Source: Pseudomonas congelans (GTDB taxonomy: Bacteria; Pseudomonadota; Gammaproteobacteria; Pseudomonadales; Pseudomonadaceae). Taken from it: DNA of 56,281 bases. How positions within the stretch are numbered: the first letter of the stretch is position 1; the number at the start of each line of letters is the position of its first letter. Below the pieces are notes generated by a model. That model searched no databases. It was not told the DNA's origin and saw only the letters and a program-made list of their open reading frames with translations. The stretch is from contig NZ_FNJH01000009.1 of the NCBI RefSeq assembly GCF_900103225.1, positions 129,239-185,519 of the forward strand, written 5' to 3'. The position numbers were made by a program, and so were the translations under genes. Below, in pieces: positions 18,362 through 26,397 of the stretch.

Positions 18362-18506
18362 CATCGCCGCGCTGAAAAGTGACCGCTCGGTCCATCGCAG
18401 CGCACACATCAACAAAATGGTCATGCGCAGGCTTGAACATCATCAGTGGCCTGCCCCAGGCTGCTTGAATCGAATGCTGAAAGACCAGAACAGAGGATCA
18501 TCAGAA

Positions 18507-19331
18507 ATGCCGGATCTGCTCATCGACGGTAAGACACTTCACTATTCCGATCAGGGCACGGGCCCGGTGGTATTGCTCGGTCACAGCTATCTCTGGGACA
18601 AGGCGATGTGGAGTGCACAGGTTGATACTCTGGCCAGCCAGTATCGGGTGCTCGTGCCGGATCTGTGGGGCCATGGCGATTCCAGCGGGTTTCCTGAGGG
18701 CACGCGCAATCTCGATGACCTGGCGCGGCATGCGCTGGCGCTGCTGGATCATTTGAATATCGAGCGTTGCAGCATCGTCGGGCTGTCGGTCGGCGGTATG
18801 TGGGGCGCAATCGCTGCGCTGCTCGCGCCAGAGCGCATCACCGGGCTGGTGCTGATGGACACGTATCTGGGCAAAGAGAGCGAGGCCAAGAAAGCCTACT
18901 ATTTCTCGTTGCTCGACAAGCTGGAAGAAGCCGGGAGCTTTCCTGAGCCGCTGCTGGATATCGTTGTACCAATCTTCTTCCGTCCCGGGATTGATCCGCA
19001 GTCGCCTGTGTACACGTCGTTTCGTGCAGCGCTTGCCGGCATGAATGCCGAGCAGTTGCGTCAGTCCGTCGTATCACTGGGAAGGATGATTTTTGGTCGT
19101 GATGACCGCCTCGGGTTGATCGAGCAACTGAATGCCGACACCACGCTGGTGATGTGTGGCGACGCGGATATCCCCAGACCTCCCGAGGAAACCCGTGAGA
19201 TGGCGAACCTGATCGGCTGCCCTTACGTGCTGGTGCCTGAGGCCGGGCATATCGCCAATCTGGAAAACCCGGCGTTTGTTTCGGGTGCGCTGATGGCGTT
19301 TCTGGCGCGGGTCAATCAGAAGCAGGGTTGA
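18507..19331 (+). CDS. Alpha/beta hydrolase
   Basis: A 274-residue alpha/beta-hydrolase-fold enzyme of unknown substrate. The oxyanion region GHSYLWDKAMW, the nucleophile elbow GLSVGG (Ser at about residue 97), a likely acid Asp in MCGDADIPRPPEET and the catalytic His in EAGHIANLENP are all in place. The ATG at 18507 is preferred over a 52-codon longer frame because the fold begins directly after it and AGAGGATC precedes it. It is similar in layout to 3-oxoadipate enol-lactonase and haloperoxidase-like hydrolases. The neighbours give no clue to its substrate. Confidence 0.85.
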   Translation: MPDLLIDGKTLHYSDQGTGPVVLLGHSYLWDKAMWSAQVDTLASQYRVLVPDLWGHGDSSGFPEGTRNLDDLARHALALLDHLNIERCSIVGLSVGGMWGAIAALLAPERITGLVLMDTYLGKESEAKKAYYFSLLDKLEEAGSFPEPLLDIVVPIFFRPGIDPQSPVYTSFRAALAGMNAEQLRQSVVSLGRMIFGRDDRLGLIEQLNADTTLVMCGDADIPRPPEETREMANLIGCPYVLVPEAGHIANLENPAFVSGALMAFLARVNQKQG

Positions 19332-19347
19332 TCTGAGCTGGGCCCTC

Positions 19348-19463
19348 AAGATCGGACGCGGAGCGTCCAGAACGGCATGCGACGCGGAGCGTCGCACGAT
19401 AGTCGAGATTATCGTTCCTCACGCTCCAGCGTTGGATGCCTTGCGTGACGCTCCGCATCGCAG
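19348..19463. repeat. Composite palindrome (REP-like) cluster
   Basis: Between two convergent genes lie GGACGC-GGA-GCGTCC, GCGACGC-GGA-GCGTCGC followed by ACGATAG, an imperfect CACGCTCCAGCGTTGGATGC dyad and a decayed GTGACGC half. The order matches the cluster at 14.7 kb. It may act as a barrier between convergent transcripts. Confidence 0.7.
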
Positions 19464-19469
19464 CACCCA

Positions 19470-19988
19470 TCAATTCAACACACCGTCCAGAATCGCATAC
19501 ACAATCCCTGAACCCACGGCGATCAGCACGACGTCGGTGCCCAGGCGGCGCCATTCGTAGCCGTCATAATGTGGCAGGTATTGCAGCGAGCGGCTGTCCA
19601 GGCGTTTGCCGTAACCAGGTGGCAACGGACGGCCCTTGGCGATGTGTACGCCCGGTGGCAGTGGCTGGCCCCGGCCGATGACGTCGCGGTGTTGCTGGAA
19701 GGTCTCGCGTACCGGGCCGAAATCCTGCGGTGGGCGGTTGTCCTGATGGGCCTGTCTGCCGGGCGGGTTGGCCGGACCTTTGTCCGGACCCCTGCCATTG
19801 TCGTTGCCCGGCCCACGGTCATTGCCGCGTTGGTTATTCCCGCCGTCGTTCTGCGGACCCGGCTGCTGGGCACCACGGTTGTCGTCCGGGCCACCACCGC
19901 GTTGATCAGGTGGTGCAGCTTGCAGCAGCGGACTGGCGCTGATCATCAAGATACCCAGTCCGGTGATAAAACGGTTTGGCAGTTTCAT
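19470..19988 (-). CDS. CigR/RcnB-like exported protein with low-complexity linker
   Basis: A 172-residue protein with a signal peptide (cut near LLQAAPP, residue 25), a Gly/Asn/Asp/Pro/Arg-rich low-complexity stretch (about 27-95) and a conserved C-terminal part, LPPGVHIAKGRPLPPGYGKRL, then YEWRRLGTDVVLIAVGSGIVYAIL, ending in a membrane-inserting helix. This pattern is that of the RcnB/CigR-like family, members of which are periplasmic or membrane-linked; Salmonella CigR has been called an anti-virulence factor. Function here is unknown. GAGGAAG lies 5 bases before the ATG. It lies just downstream of trpBA and of a strong terminator hairpin. Confidence 0.8.
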   Translation of the reverse strand: MKLPNRFITGLGILMISASPLLQAAPPDQRGGGPDDNRGAQQPGPQNDGGNNQRGNDRGPGNDNGRGPDKGPANPPGRQAHQDNRPPQDFGPVRETFQQHRDVIGRGQPLPPGVHIAKGRPLPPGYGKRLDSRSLQYLPHYDGYEWRRLGTDVVLIAVGSGIVYAILDGVLN

Positions 19989-20017
19989 GGTGCTTCCTCG
20001 GCTTCACGCGATGCAGC

Positions 20018-20054
20018 AAAAAGGGGCTCATGACGTTGGTCATGAACCCCTTGT
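20018..20054 (-). terminator. Intrinsic terminator downstream of trpBA
   Basis: On the minus strand the stem AAGGGG-TTCATGAC / GTCATGAG-CCCCTT is followed by a T run. It lies 60 bases after the trpA stop and only 30 bases before the CigR-like start, so it most simply ends trpBA transcription. Transcription of the CigR-like gene would have to cross it. Confidence 0.85.
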
Positions 20055-20113
20055 GTCTTGCTACATAGAACCGCCGTTCAGGCTTTGATTCCTCTGTATC
20101 AGAAACTTTACCC

Positions 20114-20923
20114 TCAGCGGCGAGCGCTACGTACGCCCTCGGCCAGTGCCGCGCACAGCGTTAGCACGCCGTCGACGGCCTGCTCCGGCGACTCGGCGCT
20201 GGCGATCTTGTCGACGAACGCCGAGCCCACAACCACGCCGTCAGCCAGACGCGCAATCGCTGCGGCCTGCTCGGGTGTGCGGATACCGAAACCGACGCTG
20301 ATCGGCAGATCGGTGTGGCGGCGCAAGCGAGCGATGGCTTCAGTGACGTGCTCGGTGGTGGCCGAGCCAGCACCGGTCACACCGGCAACCGACACGTAGT
20401 AGACGAACCCGGAACTGCGCTCCAGCACACGCGGCAGACGCGCATCGTCGGTGGTCGGCGTGGTCAGACGGATGAAGTCGATGCCGGACGCCTGCGCAGG
20501 GGTTGCCAGCTCGGCGTCGTGCTCGGGTGGCAAGTCAACGATGATCAAACCATCAACGCCTGCTTCTTTTGCCTGCGCCACGAAGGCTTCGACACCAAAG
20601 CGGTGGATCGGGTTGTAGTAACCCATCAGCACGATCGGCGTGGTCTGATCGTCGACACGGAATTCGCTGACCATCTGCAGGGTTTTCTGCAAGGTCTGGC
20701 CAGCGTCCAGAGCACGCAGGGTCGCCAGCTGAATCGCCACGCCGTCAGCCATCGGATCGGTGAACGGCATGCCCAGCTCGATTACATCGGCACCCGCAGC
20801 AGGCAGGCCCTTCAGGACTTTCAGCGAAGTGTCGTAGCCAGGGTCACCGGCGGTGATGAAGGTGACCAGCGCCGCACGACCTTCGGTTTTAAGCTGGGCG
20901 AAACGATGTTCTAGACGGCTCAT
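20114..20923 (-). CDS. trpA: Tryptophan synthase alpha chain
   Basis: Cleaves indole-3-glycerol phosphate to indole, which is channelled to the beta subunit. The catalytic pair Glu49 (VIELGMPFTDP) and Asp60 (MADG) is intact, and the phosphate-binding loop region GFGIRTPEQ is seen near residue 211. At 269 residues it is full length. It overlaps the trpB stop by four bases (ATGA), which implies coupled translation and equal subunit amounts. Confidence 0.98.
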   Translation of the reverse strand: MSRLEHRFAQLKTEGRAALVTFITAGDPGYDTSLKVLKGLPAAGADVIELGMPFTDPMADGVAIQLATLRALDAGQTLQKTLQMVSEFRVDDQTTPIVLMGYYNPIHRFGVEAFVAQAKEAGVDGLIIVDLPPEHDAELATPAQASGIDFIRLTTPTTDDARLPRVLERSSGFVYYVSVAGVTGAGSATTEHVTEAIARLRRHTDLPISVGFGIRTPEQAAAIARLADGVVVGSAFVDKIASAESPEQAVDGVLTLCAALAEGVRSARR

Positions 20924-22149
20924 ACCAGCTGCTCCTGAGTGTGTTCGGCGGCGGCCATGTGGTTCATGACGGTTTGCATGTCTTTGTCACCGCGCCCGGA
21001 CAGGCACACGACCATCAGGTGATCGTCGCGCAGGTTGCTCGCGCGCTTCATGGCTTCGGCCAGGGCGTGAGCGGTTTCCAGCGCCGGGATGATGCCTTCG
21101 AGCAGGCAGCACTGATGGAAAGCGTCCAGCGCTTCGTCATCGGTGATGCTGACGTACTCGACGCGCTTCACTTCGTGCAGGAATGCGTGCTCCGGGCCGA
21201 TGCCCGGGTAGTCCAGGCCGGCAGAGATCGAGTGTGCATCGGTGATCTGTCCGTCGCCGTCCTGCAGCAGGTAGGTACGGTTGCCGTGCAGCACGCCCGG
21301 TACGCCGCCGTTCAGGCTGGCCGCGTGCTTGTCGGTGCTGACGCCATGACCGCCCGCTTCAACGCCGATGATTTCCACGCTGGCGTCATCCAGGAACGGA
21401 TGGAACAGGCCCATGGCGTTGGAACCGCCGCCGACACAGGCGACCAGGCTGTCTGGCAGACGACCTTCCTTCTCCAGCATCTGCTCTTTGGTTTCCTTGC
21501 CGATGATGGCCTGGAAATCACGGACCATCGCCGGGTAAGGGTGCGGACCTGCAACGGTACCGATCAGGTAGAAAGTGTCGTCGACGTTGGTTACCCAGTC
21601 ACGCAGCGCTTCGTTCATCGCATCTTTCAGGGTGCCGGTGCCGGAAGTGACCGGGACGATTTCAGCGCCCAGCAGCCTCATGCGGAACACGTTCGCCTGT
21701 TGGCGCTCGATGTCGGTGGCGCCCATGTAGATCACGCAAGGCAGGCCGAAACGTGCAGCAACGGTGGCAGTCGCAACGCCGTGCATACCGGCACCGGTTT
21801 CCGCGATCAGGCGTTTTTTGCCCATGCGTTTGGCCAGCAGCACCTGGCCGATGCAGTTGTTGATCTTGTGTGCGCCGGTGTGATTGAGCTCTTCACGCTT
21901 GAAGTAGATCTTCGCGCCGCCGCAGAACTCGGTCAGGCGCTCGGCGAAGTACAGCGGGTTTGGACGGCCCACGTAATCGCGCTGGAAATAGGCCATCTCT
22001 TTGATGAATTCCGGATCGATCTTGGCGGCTTCGTACTCGCGGTTGAGGTCGAGCACCAGCGGCATCAGAGTTTCAGCCACGTAGCGGCCGCCGAATGAGC
22101 CGAACAGGCCGTTGGCGTCGGGGCCGCTGCGGAAATTGGTCTGGGTCAT
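20920..22149 (-). CDS. trpB: Tryptophan synthase beta chain
   Basis: PLP enzyme that joins indole and serine to make tryptophan. The PLP lysine is Lys95 in NHTGAHKINN, and the phosphate-binding CVGGGSNAMG loop is present. It has 409 residues. GGAG lies 6 bases before the ATG. It heads the trpBA pair, divergent from trpI, the arrangement known in Pseudomonas, where TrpI activates trpBA in response to indoleglycerol phosphate. Confidence 0.98.
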   Translation of the reverse strand: MTQTNFRSGPDANGLFGSFGGRYVAETLMPLVLDLNREYEAAKIDPEFIKEMAYFQRDYVGRPNPLYFAERLTEFCGGAKIYFKREELNHTGAHKINNCIGQVLLAKRMGKKRLIAETGAGMHGVATATVAARFGLPCVIYMGATDIERQQANVFRMRLLGAEIVPVTSGTGTLKDAMNEALRDWVTNVDDTFYLIGTVAGPHPYPAMVRDFQAIIGKETKEQMLEKEGRLPDSLVACVGGGSNAMGLFHPFLDDASVEIIGVEAGGHGVSTDKHAASLNGGVPGVLHGNRTYLLQDGDGQITDAHSISAGLDYPGIGPEHAFLHEVKRVEYVSITDDEALDAFHQCCLLEGIIPALETAHALAEAMKRASNLRDDHLMVVCLSGRGDKDMQTVMNHMAAAEHTQEQLV

Positions 22150-22276
22150 GAAGTGCTCCAGTTGCAGTATTGGGCGAATGAGTTGAGCCGTATTGGCAAT
22201 GGGTCCACTTTAACCAGCGCAAGGCCGGATGAAAACCGATAAGATCGCTGCAACCTGTCAGGAAAACTCACAGATC
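22150..22276. promoter_or_regulatory. Divergent trpI-trpBA control region
   Basis: The 127 bases between trpB and the chosen trpI start must hold both promoters. In P. aeruginosa and P. syringae TrpI binds here to activate trpBA and repress itself. A TATTGG pair at about 22168 and 22190 is visible, but I cannot assign exact TrpI sites by eye. Confidence 0.6.
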
Positions 22277-23185
22277 ATGAGCCGCGACCTTCCTCCCCTC
22301 AATGCGTTGCGCGCCTTCGAAAGCACTGCCCGGTTTGGTAGTGTCAGTCAGGCGGCCGAACAGCTGAACGTGACGCATGGCGCGGTCAGTCGCCAATTGA
22401 AAGTGCTTGAAGAACACTTGGGCGTAAGCCTGTTCAGCAAGGATGGACGAGGCTTGAAACTCACAGATGCAGGTATTCGTCTACGCGATGTCAGTGGCGA
22501 CGCGTTCGACCGGCTGCGCGTCGTGTGTGCAGAGCTGAGCAAGGGCAGCGCAGACGCGCCGTTCGTATTGGGTTGCTCGGGCAGCCTGCTGGCGCGCTGG
22601 TTCATCCCGCGCTTGAGCCGCCTGAATGCCGAGCTGCCGGACCTGCGTCTGCACTTGTCGGCAGGCGAAGGTGATCTTGACCCGCGTCGGCCGGGCCTTG
22701 ATGCCCTGCTGATATTTGCCGAGCCGCCATGGCCGGCAGACATGCAGGTATTCGAACTGGCAAGCGAGCGAATCGGACCGGTATTGAGCCCACGCTTCGC
22801 GCGATTCGAGCGTTTGTTCGATGCGCCTGTCGAGGCGTTGCTGGAAGAATCATTGCTGCAAACCACATCGCGTCCGCAGGCGTGGCCAAGCTGGGCGCAA
22901 CAGAACGGCATCGACCCGCAGTCATTGCGTTACGGGCAGGGTTTCGAGCATTTGTATTATTTGCTGGAGGCGGCCGTGGCGGGCCTTGGCATCGCGATTG
23001 CGCCGGAACCTCTGGTCATCGATGACCTGAAAGCCGGTCGCCTGGCTGCGCCTTGGGGATTCAGTGAAACCCCGGCGCAGCTGGCGCTTTGGGTACCCGG
23101 ACGTGCGGCCGATGGACGGGCGCAGCAGCTTGCTCAGTGGTTGAAAAATGAGCTGAAGCGGTCCGGGGAACCGATCAGAAACTGA
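22277..23185 (+). CDS. trpI: LysR-family activator of tryptophan synthase, TrpI
   Basis: Activates trpBA when indole-3-glycerol phosphate accumulates. The helix-turn-helix region (about 7-65) reads SVSQAAEQLNVTHGAVSRQLKVLEEHLGVSLF, the TrpI/GcvA-like form. The ATG at 22277 (MSRDLPPLNALRAFE) matches the usual TrpI N-terminus, so the 16-codon upstream extension is rejected; the protein is 302 residues. Position divergent from trpBA confirms the name. Its stop codon abuts the stop of the next, convergent gene (TGATCA shared dyad). Confidence 0.95.
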   Translation: MSRDLPPLNALRAFESTARFGSVSQAAEQLNVTHGAVSRQLKVLEEHLGVSLFSKDGRGLKLTDAGIRLRDVSGDAFDRLRVVCAELSKGSADAPFVLGCSGSLLARWFIPRLSRLNAELPDLRLHLSAGEGDLDPRRPGLDALLIFAEPPWPADMQVFELASERIGPVLSPRFARFERLFDAPVEALLEESLLQTTSRPQAWPSWAQQNGIDPQSLRYGQGFEHLYYLLEAAVAGLGIAIAPEPLVIDDLKAGRLAAPWGFSETPAQLALWVPGRAADGRAQQLAQWLKNELKRSGEPIRN

Positions 23186-23512
23186 TCAGTTACCGCGCTT
23201 GAACAGCATGTAGGCAGCGATCAGGCCAATGGCACCTACCGCAACGCCGGCGGTGGTCCAAGGGTGTTCCTGAGCGTAGTCACGGGTTGCCAGTGCGTTT
23301 TCGCGGGTTTTCTCTTTGACGTCTTCGTAGACATCGCTGAGCAGGCTGCGCGAGTGGCTCAGCGCGCTTTCAGCGTTGGCTTTCAGATTCTTCAGTGTCT
23401 TGCGCGACTCGTCGGTAGCGTCGGCTTTCAGGCCCTCGAGGGACTTCAGGAGGCTCTCGATTTCAGCTTCCATACTCTGCAACGAGGCTTTGCGAAGTGA
23501 CGTAGTAGCCAT
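23186..23512 (-). CDS. DUF883 (ElaB/YqjD-like) tail-anchored protein
   Basis: A 108-residue protein with a charged, heptad-like helical N-terminal part (about 1-80) and a single C-terminal transmembrane helix of small residues, TTAGVAVGAIGLIAAYMLF, ending in KRGN. This is the layout of ElaB/YqjD/YgaM proteins, which in E. coli bind ribosomes and the inner membrane in stationary phase. The conserved ENALATRDYAQEHPWTTAGVA-type region is typical. It is convergent with trpI, with no bases between the two stop codons. Confidence 0.88.
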   Translation of the reverse strand: MATTSLRKASLQSMEAEIESLLKSLEGLKADATDESRKTLKNLKANAESALSHSRSLLSDVYEDVKEKTRENALATRDYAQEHPWTTAGVAVGAIGLIAAYMLFKRGN

Positions 23513-23677
23513 GGTGTTTCTCCTGCAATGATGAGTGAGCGTGTTGTTTCGGACTCCGGGCTTTTTGGAAAGTGCGATGGGATTTTTGCAAAGGTCTGAA
23601 CTTTTGCGCGCCTTCTCCTGACAGAAGCAGGGAGCGCGCTCTATATCGCGTCTTTTTCAGACCTCAGGAGAACTGTC

Positions 23678-23893
23678 ATGTCGGATCATCACACGTACAA
23701 GAAAGTTGAAATCGTCGGCTCTTCCACGACCACCATCGAAGACGCCATCAACAATGCCCTGGCCGAAGCCAGCAAAAGCCTCGACCTGATGGAATGGTTT
23801 GAAGTGACCGAAACCCGCGGCCATATCGAAAACGGCAAAGTCGCGCACTTCCAGGTAACGTTGAAAGTGGGCTTCCGCATCACCAACAGCTGA
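23678..23893 (+). CDS. Dodecin, flavin-storage protein
   Basis: A 71-residue dodecin that assembles into a hollow dodecamer and binds flavins. The key flavin-stacking Trp (in DLMEWFEVTETRG) and Gln (in AHFQVTLKVGFR) are present, as is the SIDDAI-like helix (TTIEDAINNALAEA). CAGGAGAAC precedes the ATG. It is monocistronic as far as can be seen. Confidence 0.93.
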   Translation: MSDHHTYKKVEIVGSSTTTIEDAINNALAEASKSLDLMEWFEVTETRGHIENGKVAHFQVTLKVGFRITNS

Positions 23894-24038
23894 GGGTGAT
23901 CTGAACCTTTCGGCTGGCCGATTGCCATAACTTGCGCTACACGCAGATGTGGCCACGCGTTCGCTTTGTGAGCGTGGGGATTTCAATGGGCGCCTGTTCC
24001 AATGGCGTCTTCATTTGGCCGGACGAGAGGGATTACCC

Positions 24039-24263
24039 ATGAAGAAGTTTTTGTTGGCTGTAGGCTTGCTGAGCATTGCAGGCACTGCCCTCGCGGCAGG
24101 CAAGCCGTGTGAAGAGTTGAAAAGTGAACTCGATGCCAGACTCCAGGCGAAGGGCGTAAATTCCTACACGCTGGAAGTGGTCGAGAAAGGCAGCGCGGCC
24201 GACAAGCAAGTCGTCGGCACCTGCGAAGGTGGTACCAAGGAAATCGTTTACAAGCGCGGTTGA
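24039..24263 (+). CDS. DUF1161 periplasmic protein (copy 1)
   Basis: A 74-residue exported protein. The start at 24039 (MKKFLLAVGLLSIAG) gives a signal peptide cut after ALA near residue 20; the open frame upstream to 23949 is not needed. The mature part has two cysteines (in KPCEELKSEL and VVGTCEGGTKEI) that could form a disulfide. It is a clear paralogue of the protein at 26164. Family function is unknown. Confidence 0.88.
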   Translation: MKKFLLAVGLLSIAGTALAAGKPCEELKSELDARLQAKGVNSYTLEVVEKGSAADKQVVGTCEGGTKEIVYKRG

Positions 24264-24327
24264 TTGCCAACCGGGCCCGGCTCAGGCCGGTTTGCCCGGT
24301 TAATCCCGTTTGCAGGTTCACGAACAG

Positions 24328-24366
24328 AATCGCCCCGGACTGTCATCCAGTCCGGGGCGATTTTGT
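24328..24366. terminator. Bidirectional intrinsic terminator
   Basis: A long perfect stem AATCGCCCCGGACTG / CAGTCCGGGGCGATT with a short loop is flanked by a T run on the plus strand and an A-rich segment on the other side. It lies between the convergent DUF1161 and monooxygenase genes and can serve both. Confidence 0.9.
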
Positions 24367-24399
24367 TTGTGGCTGGTTTTTTCCGATTCGGAAAATCGC

Positions 24400-25401
24400 T
24401 TAGCCGTGTGCGACCTGCGCGAGGATCTCGTATGAGCGCAGTCGATCCTCGTGCTCGTACATGTCACAGGTGAAGATCAACTCATCAGCGTCGGTCTGCT
24501 CAAGCAGCACATCCAGTTTGGCGCGGATCTTGTCCGGGCCACCCACCATCGCCAGCCCCAGGAAGCTTGCTACCGCCTCACGCTCGTGTGGCAGCCACAG
24601 GCCGTCCATTGATTCGACAGGCGGGCGCTGCATCAGGCTGTGCCCACGCATCAGCGCCAGAATGCGCTGGTAGACCGAGGTCGCCAGGTATTCGGCATGT
24701 TCGTCCGTGTCTGCCGCCGACAGGGGCACGCCAAGCATCACGTAAGGCTTGTCGAGCACCTCGGAAGGCTGGAAGTGATTGCGATACACGCGAATCGCCT
24801 CGTGCATGTAACGCGGTGCAAAGTGCGATGCGAAGGCATACGGCAAGCCGCGCATGCCTGCCAGCTGGGCGCTGAACAGGCTCGAACCCAGCAGCCAGAT
24901 CGGCACGTTGGTGTTTGAACCGGGTACGGCGATCACTTTTTGATCAGGCGTGCGCGGGCCCAGGTATTCCATCAGTTCGGTGACATCATCCGGAAAGTCA
25001 TCGGCGCTGCCGGAGCGCTCGCGGCGCAAGGCTCGCGCAGTCATCTGGTCGGAACCCGGTGCGCGGCCCAGCCCCAGGTCGATGCGACCGGGATACAGGC
25101 TGGCCAGCGTGCCGAACTGCTCGGCAATCACCAGCGGCGCGTGGTTGGGCAGCATGATCCCGCCCGACCCGATACGAATGGTCGACGTACCGCCTGCCAG
25201 GTACGCGAGCAGCACCGAGGTCGCTGAACTGGCGATGCCGTCCATGTTGTGGTGTTCGGCCACCCAGAAGCGGTTGTAACCCAGCTTTTCGACATGCTGG
25301 GCAAGGTTCAGCGAGTTGCGCAGGGATTCGGCGGGCCCTTTGTCGTGGCGCACCGGCACCAGATCAAGGGTGGAAATTTTTACATCTGCCAGACGTTTCA
25401 T
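24400..25401 (-). CDS. Luciferase-like flavin-dependent monooxygenase
   Basis: A 333-residue LLM-class enzyme (bacterial-luciferase-like TIM barrel using reduced FMN), of the YhbW/MsnO8 type judged by STLDLVPVRHDKGPAESLRNS at the start, FWVAEHHNMDGIASSATSVLL and PGRIDLGLGRAPGSD. The ATG at 25401 is chosen because the conserved barrel strand begins with MKRLADVKISTLDLVP; a longer frame to 25491 has no support. The substrate is unknown. It is divergent from osmC, with a symmetric operator-like site between them. Confidence 0.9.
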   Translation of the reverse strand: MKRLADVKISTLDLVPVRHDKGPAESLRNSLNLAQHVEKLGYNRFWVAEHHNMDGIASSATSVLLAYLAGGTSTIRIGSGGIMLPNHAPLVIAEQFGTLASLYPGRIDLGLGRAPGSDQMTARALRRERSGSADDFPDDVTELMEYLGPRTPDQKVIAVPGSNTNVPIWLLGSSLFSAQLAGMRGLPYAFASHFAPRYMHEAIRVYRNHFQPSEVLDKPYVMLGVPLSAADTDEHAEYLATSVYQRILALMRGHSLMQRPPVESMDGLWLPHEREAVASFLGLAMVGGPDKIRAKLDVLLEQTDADELIFTCDMYEHEDRLRSYEILAQVAHG

Positions 25402-25508
25402 AGGCCGGGGTAGCTCCTCGAATTGTGATGGGCCGGCTGCTGGAGCTGCCCACGATGAAACAGCAGTGCGGGCGCAAGTCCGGCTTTTCAATGGGGCAGT
25501 GTAGAAAA

Positions 25509-25527
25509 ACCTACTGAAATGGTAGGT
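25509..25527. promoter_or_regulatory. Candidate operator dyad ACCTAC-N7-GTAGGT
   Basis: A perfect 6-base inverted repeat with a 7-base spacer lies in the 212-base gap between the divergent monooxygenase and osmC genes. The symmetry and place suggest a binding site for a dimeric repressor controlling one or both genes. No regulator gene is adjacent, so its protein is unknown. Confidence 0.4.
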
Positions 25528-25613
25528 CTTTCCGACGGTTGAACTTTCCAGAGCCGTCTATCCTCAGAATGCTGTAACAGCAACGATCCAAATTCATTCC
25601 AAAAGGAGCCACC

Positions 25614-26045
25614 ATGAGCATCGTCAAGAAAGCATCCGCCCACTGGGAAGGTGATCTGAAAAGCGGTATCGGCAGCATCTCCACGGAAACCGGCGTGTTG
25701 CGCGAAGCACCTTACGGCTTCAAGGCCCGTTTTGAGGGCGGCAAGGGCACCAACCCTGAAGAATTGATCGGCGCAGCCCATGCAGGCTGTTTCTCGATGG
25801 CACTGTCCATGATTCTGGGCGGTGCAGGCCTGACTGCTGAAAGCATCGATACTCAGGCTGAGGTGTCTCTGGATCAGGTAGAAGGCGGTTTCGCGATCAG
25901 CGCTGTGCATTTGACCCTCAAGGCCAAAGTGCCAGGCGCGACCCAAGAGAAGTTCGACGAGTTGACCAAGCAGGCCAAAGAAGGCTGCCCGGTTTCCAAG
26001 GTACTGAACGCCAAGATCACCCTGGACGCTACATTGCTGAGCTGA
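25614..26045 (+). CDS. osmC: OsmC-family peroxiredoxin-like protein
   Basis: A 143-residue OsmC protein that reduces organic hydroperoxides with two cysteines. Both are present: in HAGCFSMALS and in EGCPVSKVL. The spacing and the N-terminal SAHWEGDLKSGIGSISTETG pattern fit OsmC rather than Ohr. AAAAGGAG lies 6 bases before the ATG, a strong site. It is divergent from a flavin monooxygenase, consistent with a stress theme. Confidence 0.92.
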   Translation: MSIVKKASAHWEGDLKSGIGSISTETGVLREAPYGFKARFEGGKGTNPEELIGAAHAGCFSMALSMILGGAGLTAESIDTQAEVSLDQVEGGFAISAVHLTLKAKVPGATQEKFDELTKQAKEGCPVSKVLNAKITLDATLLS

Positions 26046-26163
26046 TTCACAGCCAGCCTTGCGGGGGCGCCTTGTGCGCTCCTGTATCTGCTGTATAAAG
26101 CTGGCTTGCTTCATCGGTCATGCGTTGGTTGACGCATGGTTTGATTATGATCAGGAGTCGAGC

Positions 26164-26397
26164 ATGAAACGTTTTATTCTGGCAGCGACCTGCACCCTGC
26201 TGGCCACCAGCGCCCTGGCGGCACCTAAATCCTGCGAAGAACTCAAGGCTGAAATCGAAGCCAAGATCCAGGCCAATAACGTCACGTCCTACACGCTGGA
26301 AATCGTGAGCAACGAAGAAGCCACCGATCCGAGCATGATCGTCGGCAGTTGCGACAACGGTACGAAAAAGATCATCTATCAGCTCAACGGCCGCTGA
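26164..26397 (+). CDS. DUF1161 periplasmic protein (copy 2)
   Basis: A 77-residue exported paralogue of the protein at 24039. The signal peptide MKRFILAATCTLLATSALA is followed by APKSCEELKAEIEAKIQ and a second Cys in VGSCDNGTKKIIY. CAGGAGTCGAGC precedes the ATG. It ends exactly next to the stop of the convergent lipoprotein gene. Function is unknown. Confidence 0.88.
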   Translation: MKRFILAATCTLLATSALAAPKSCEELKAEIEAKIQANNVTSYTLEIVSNEEATDPSMIVGSCDNGTKKIIYQLNGR

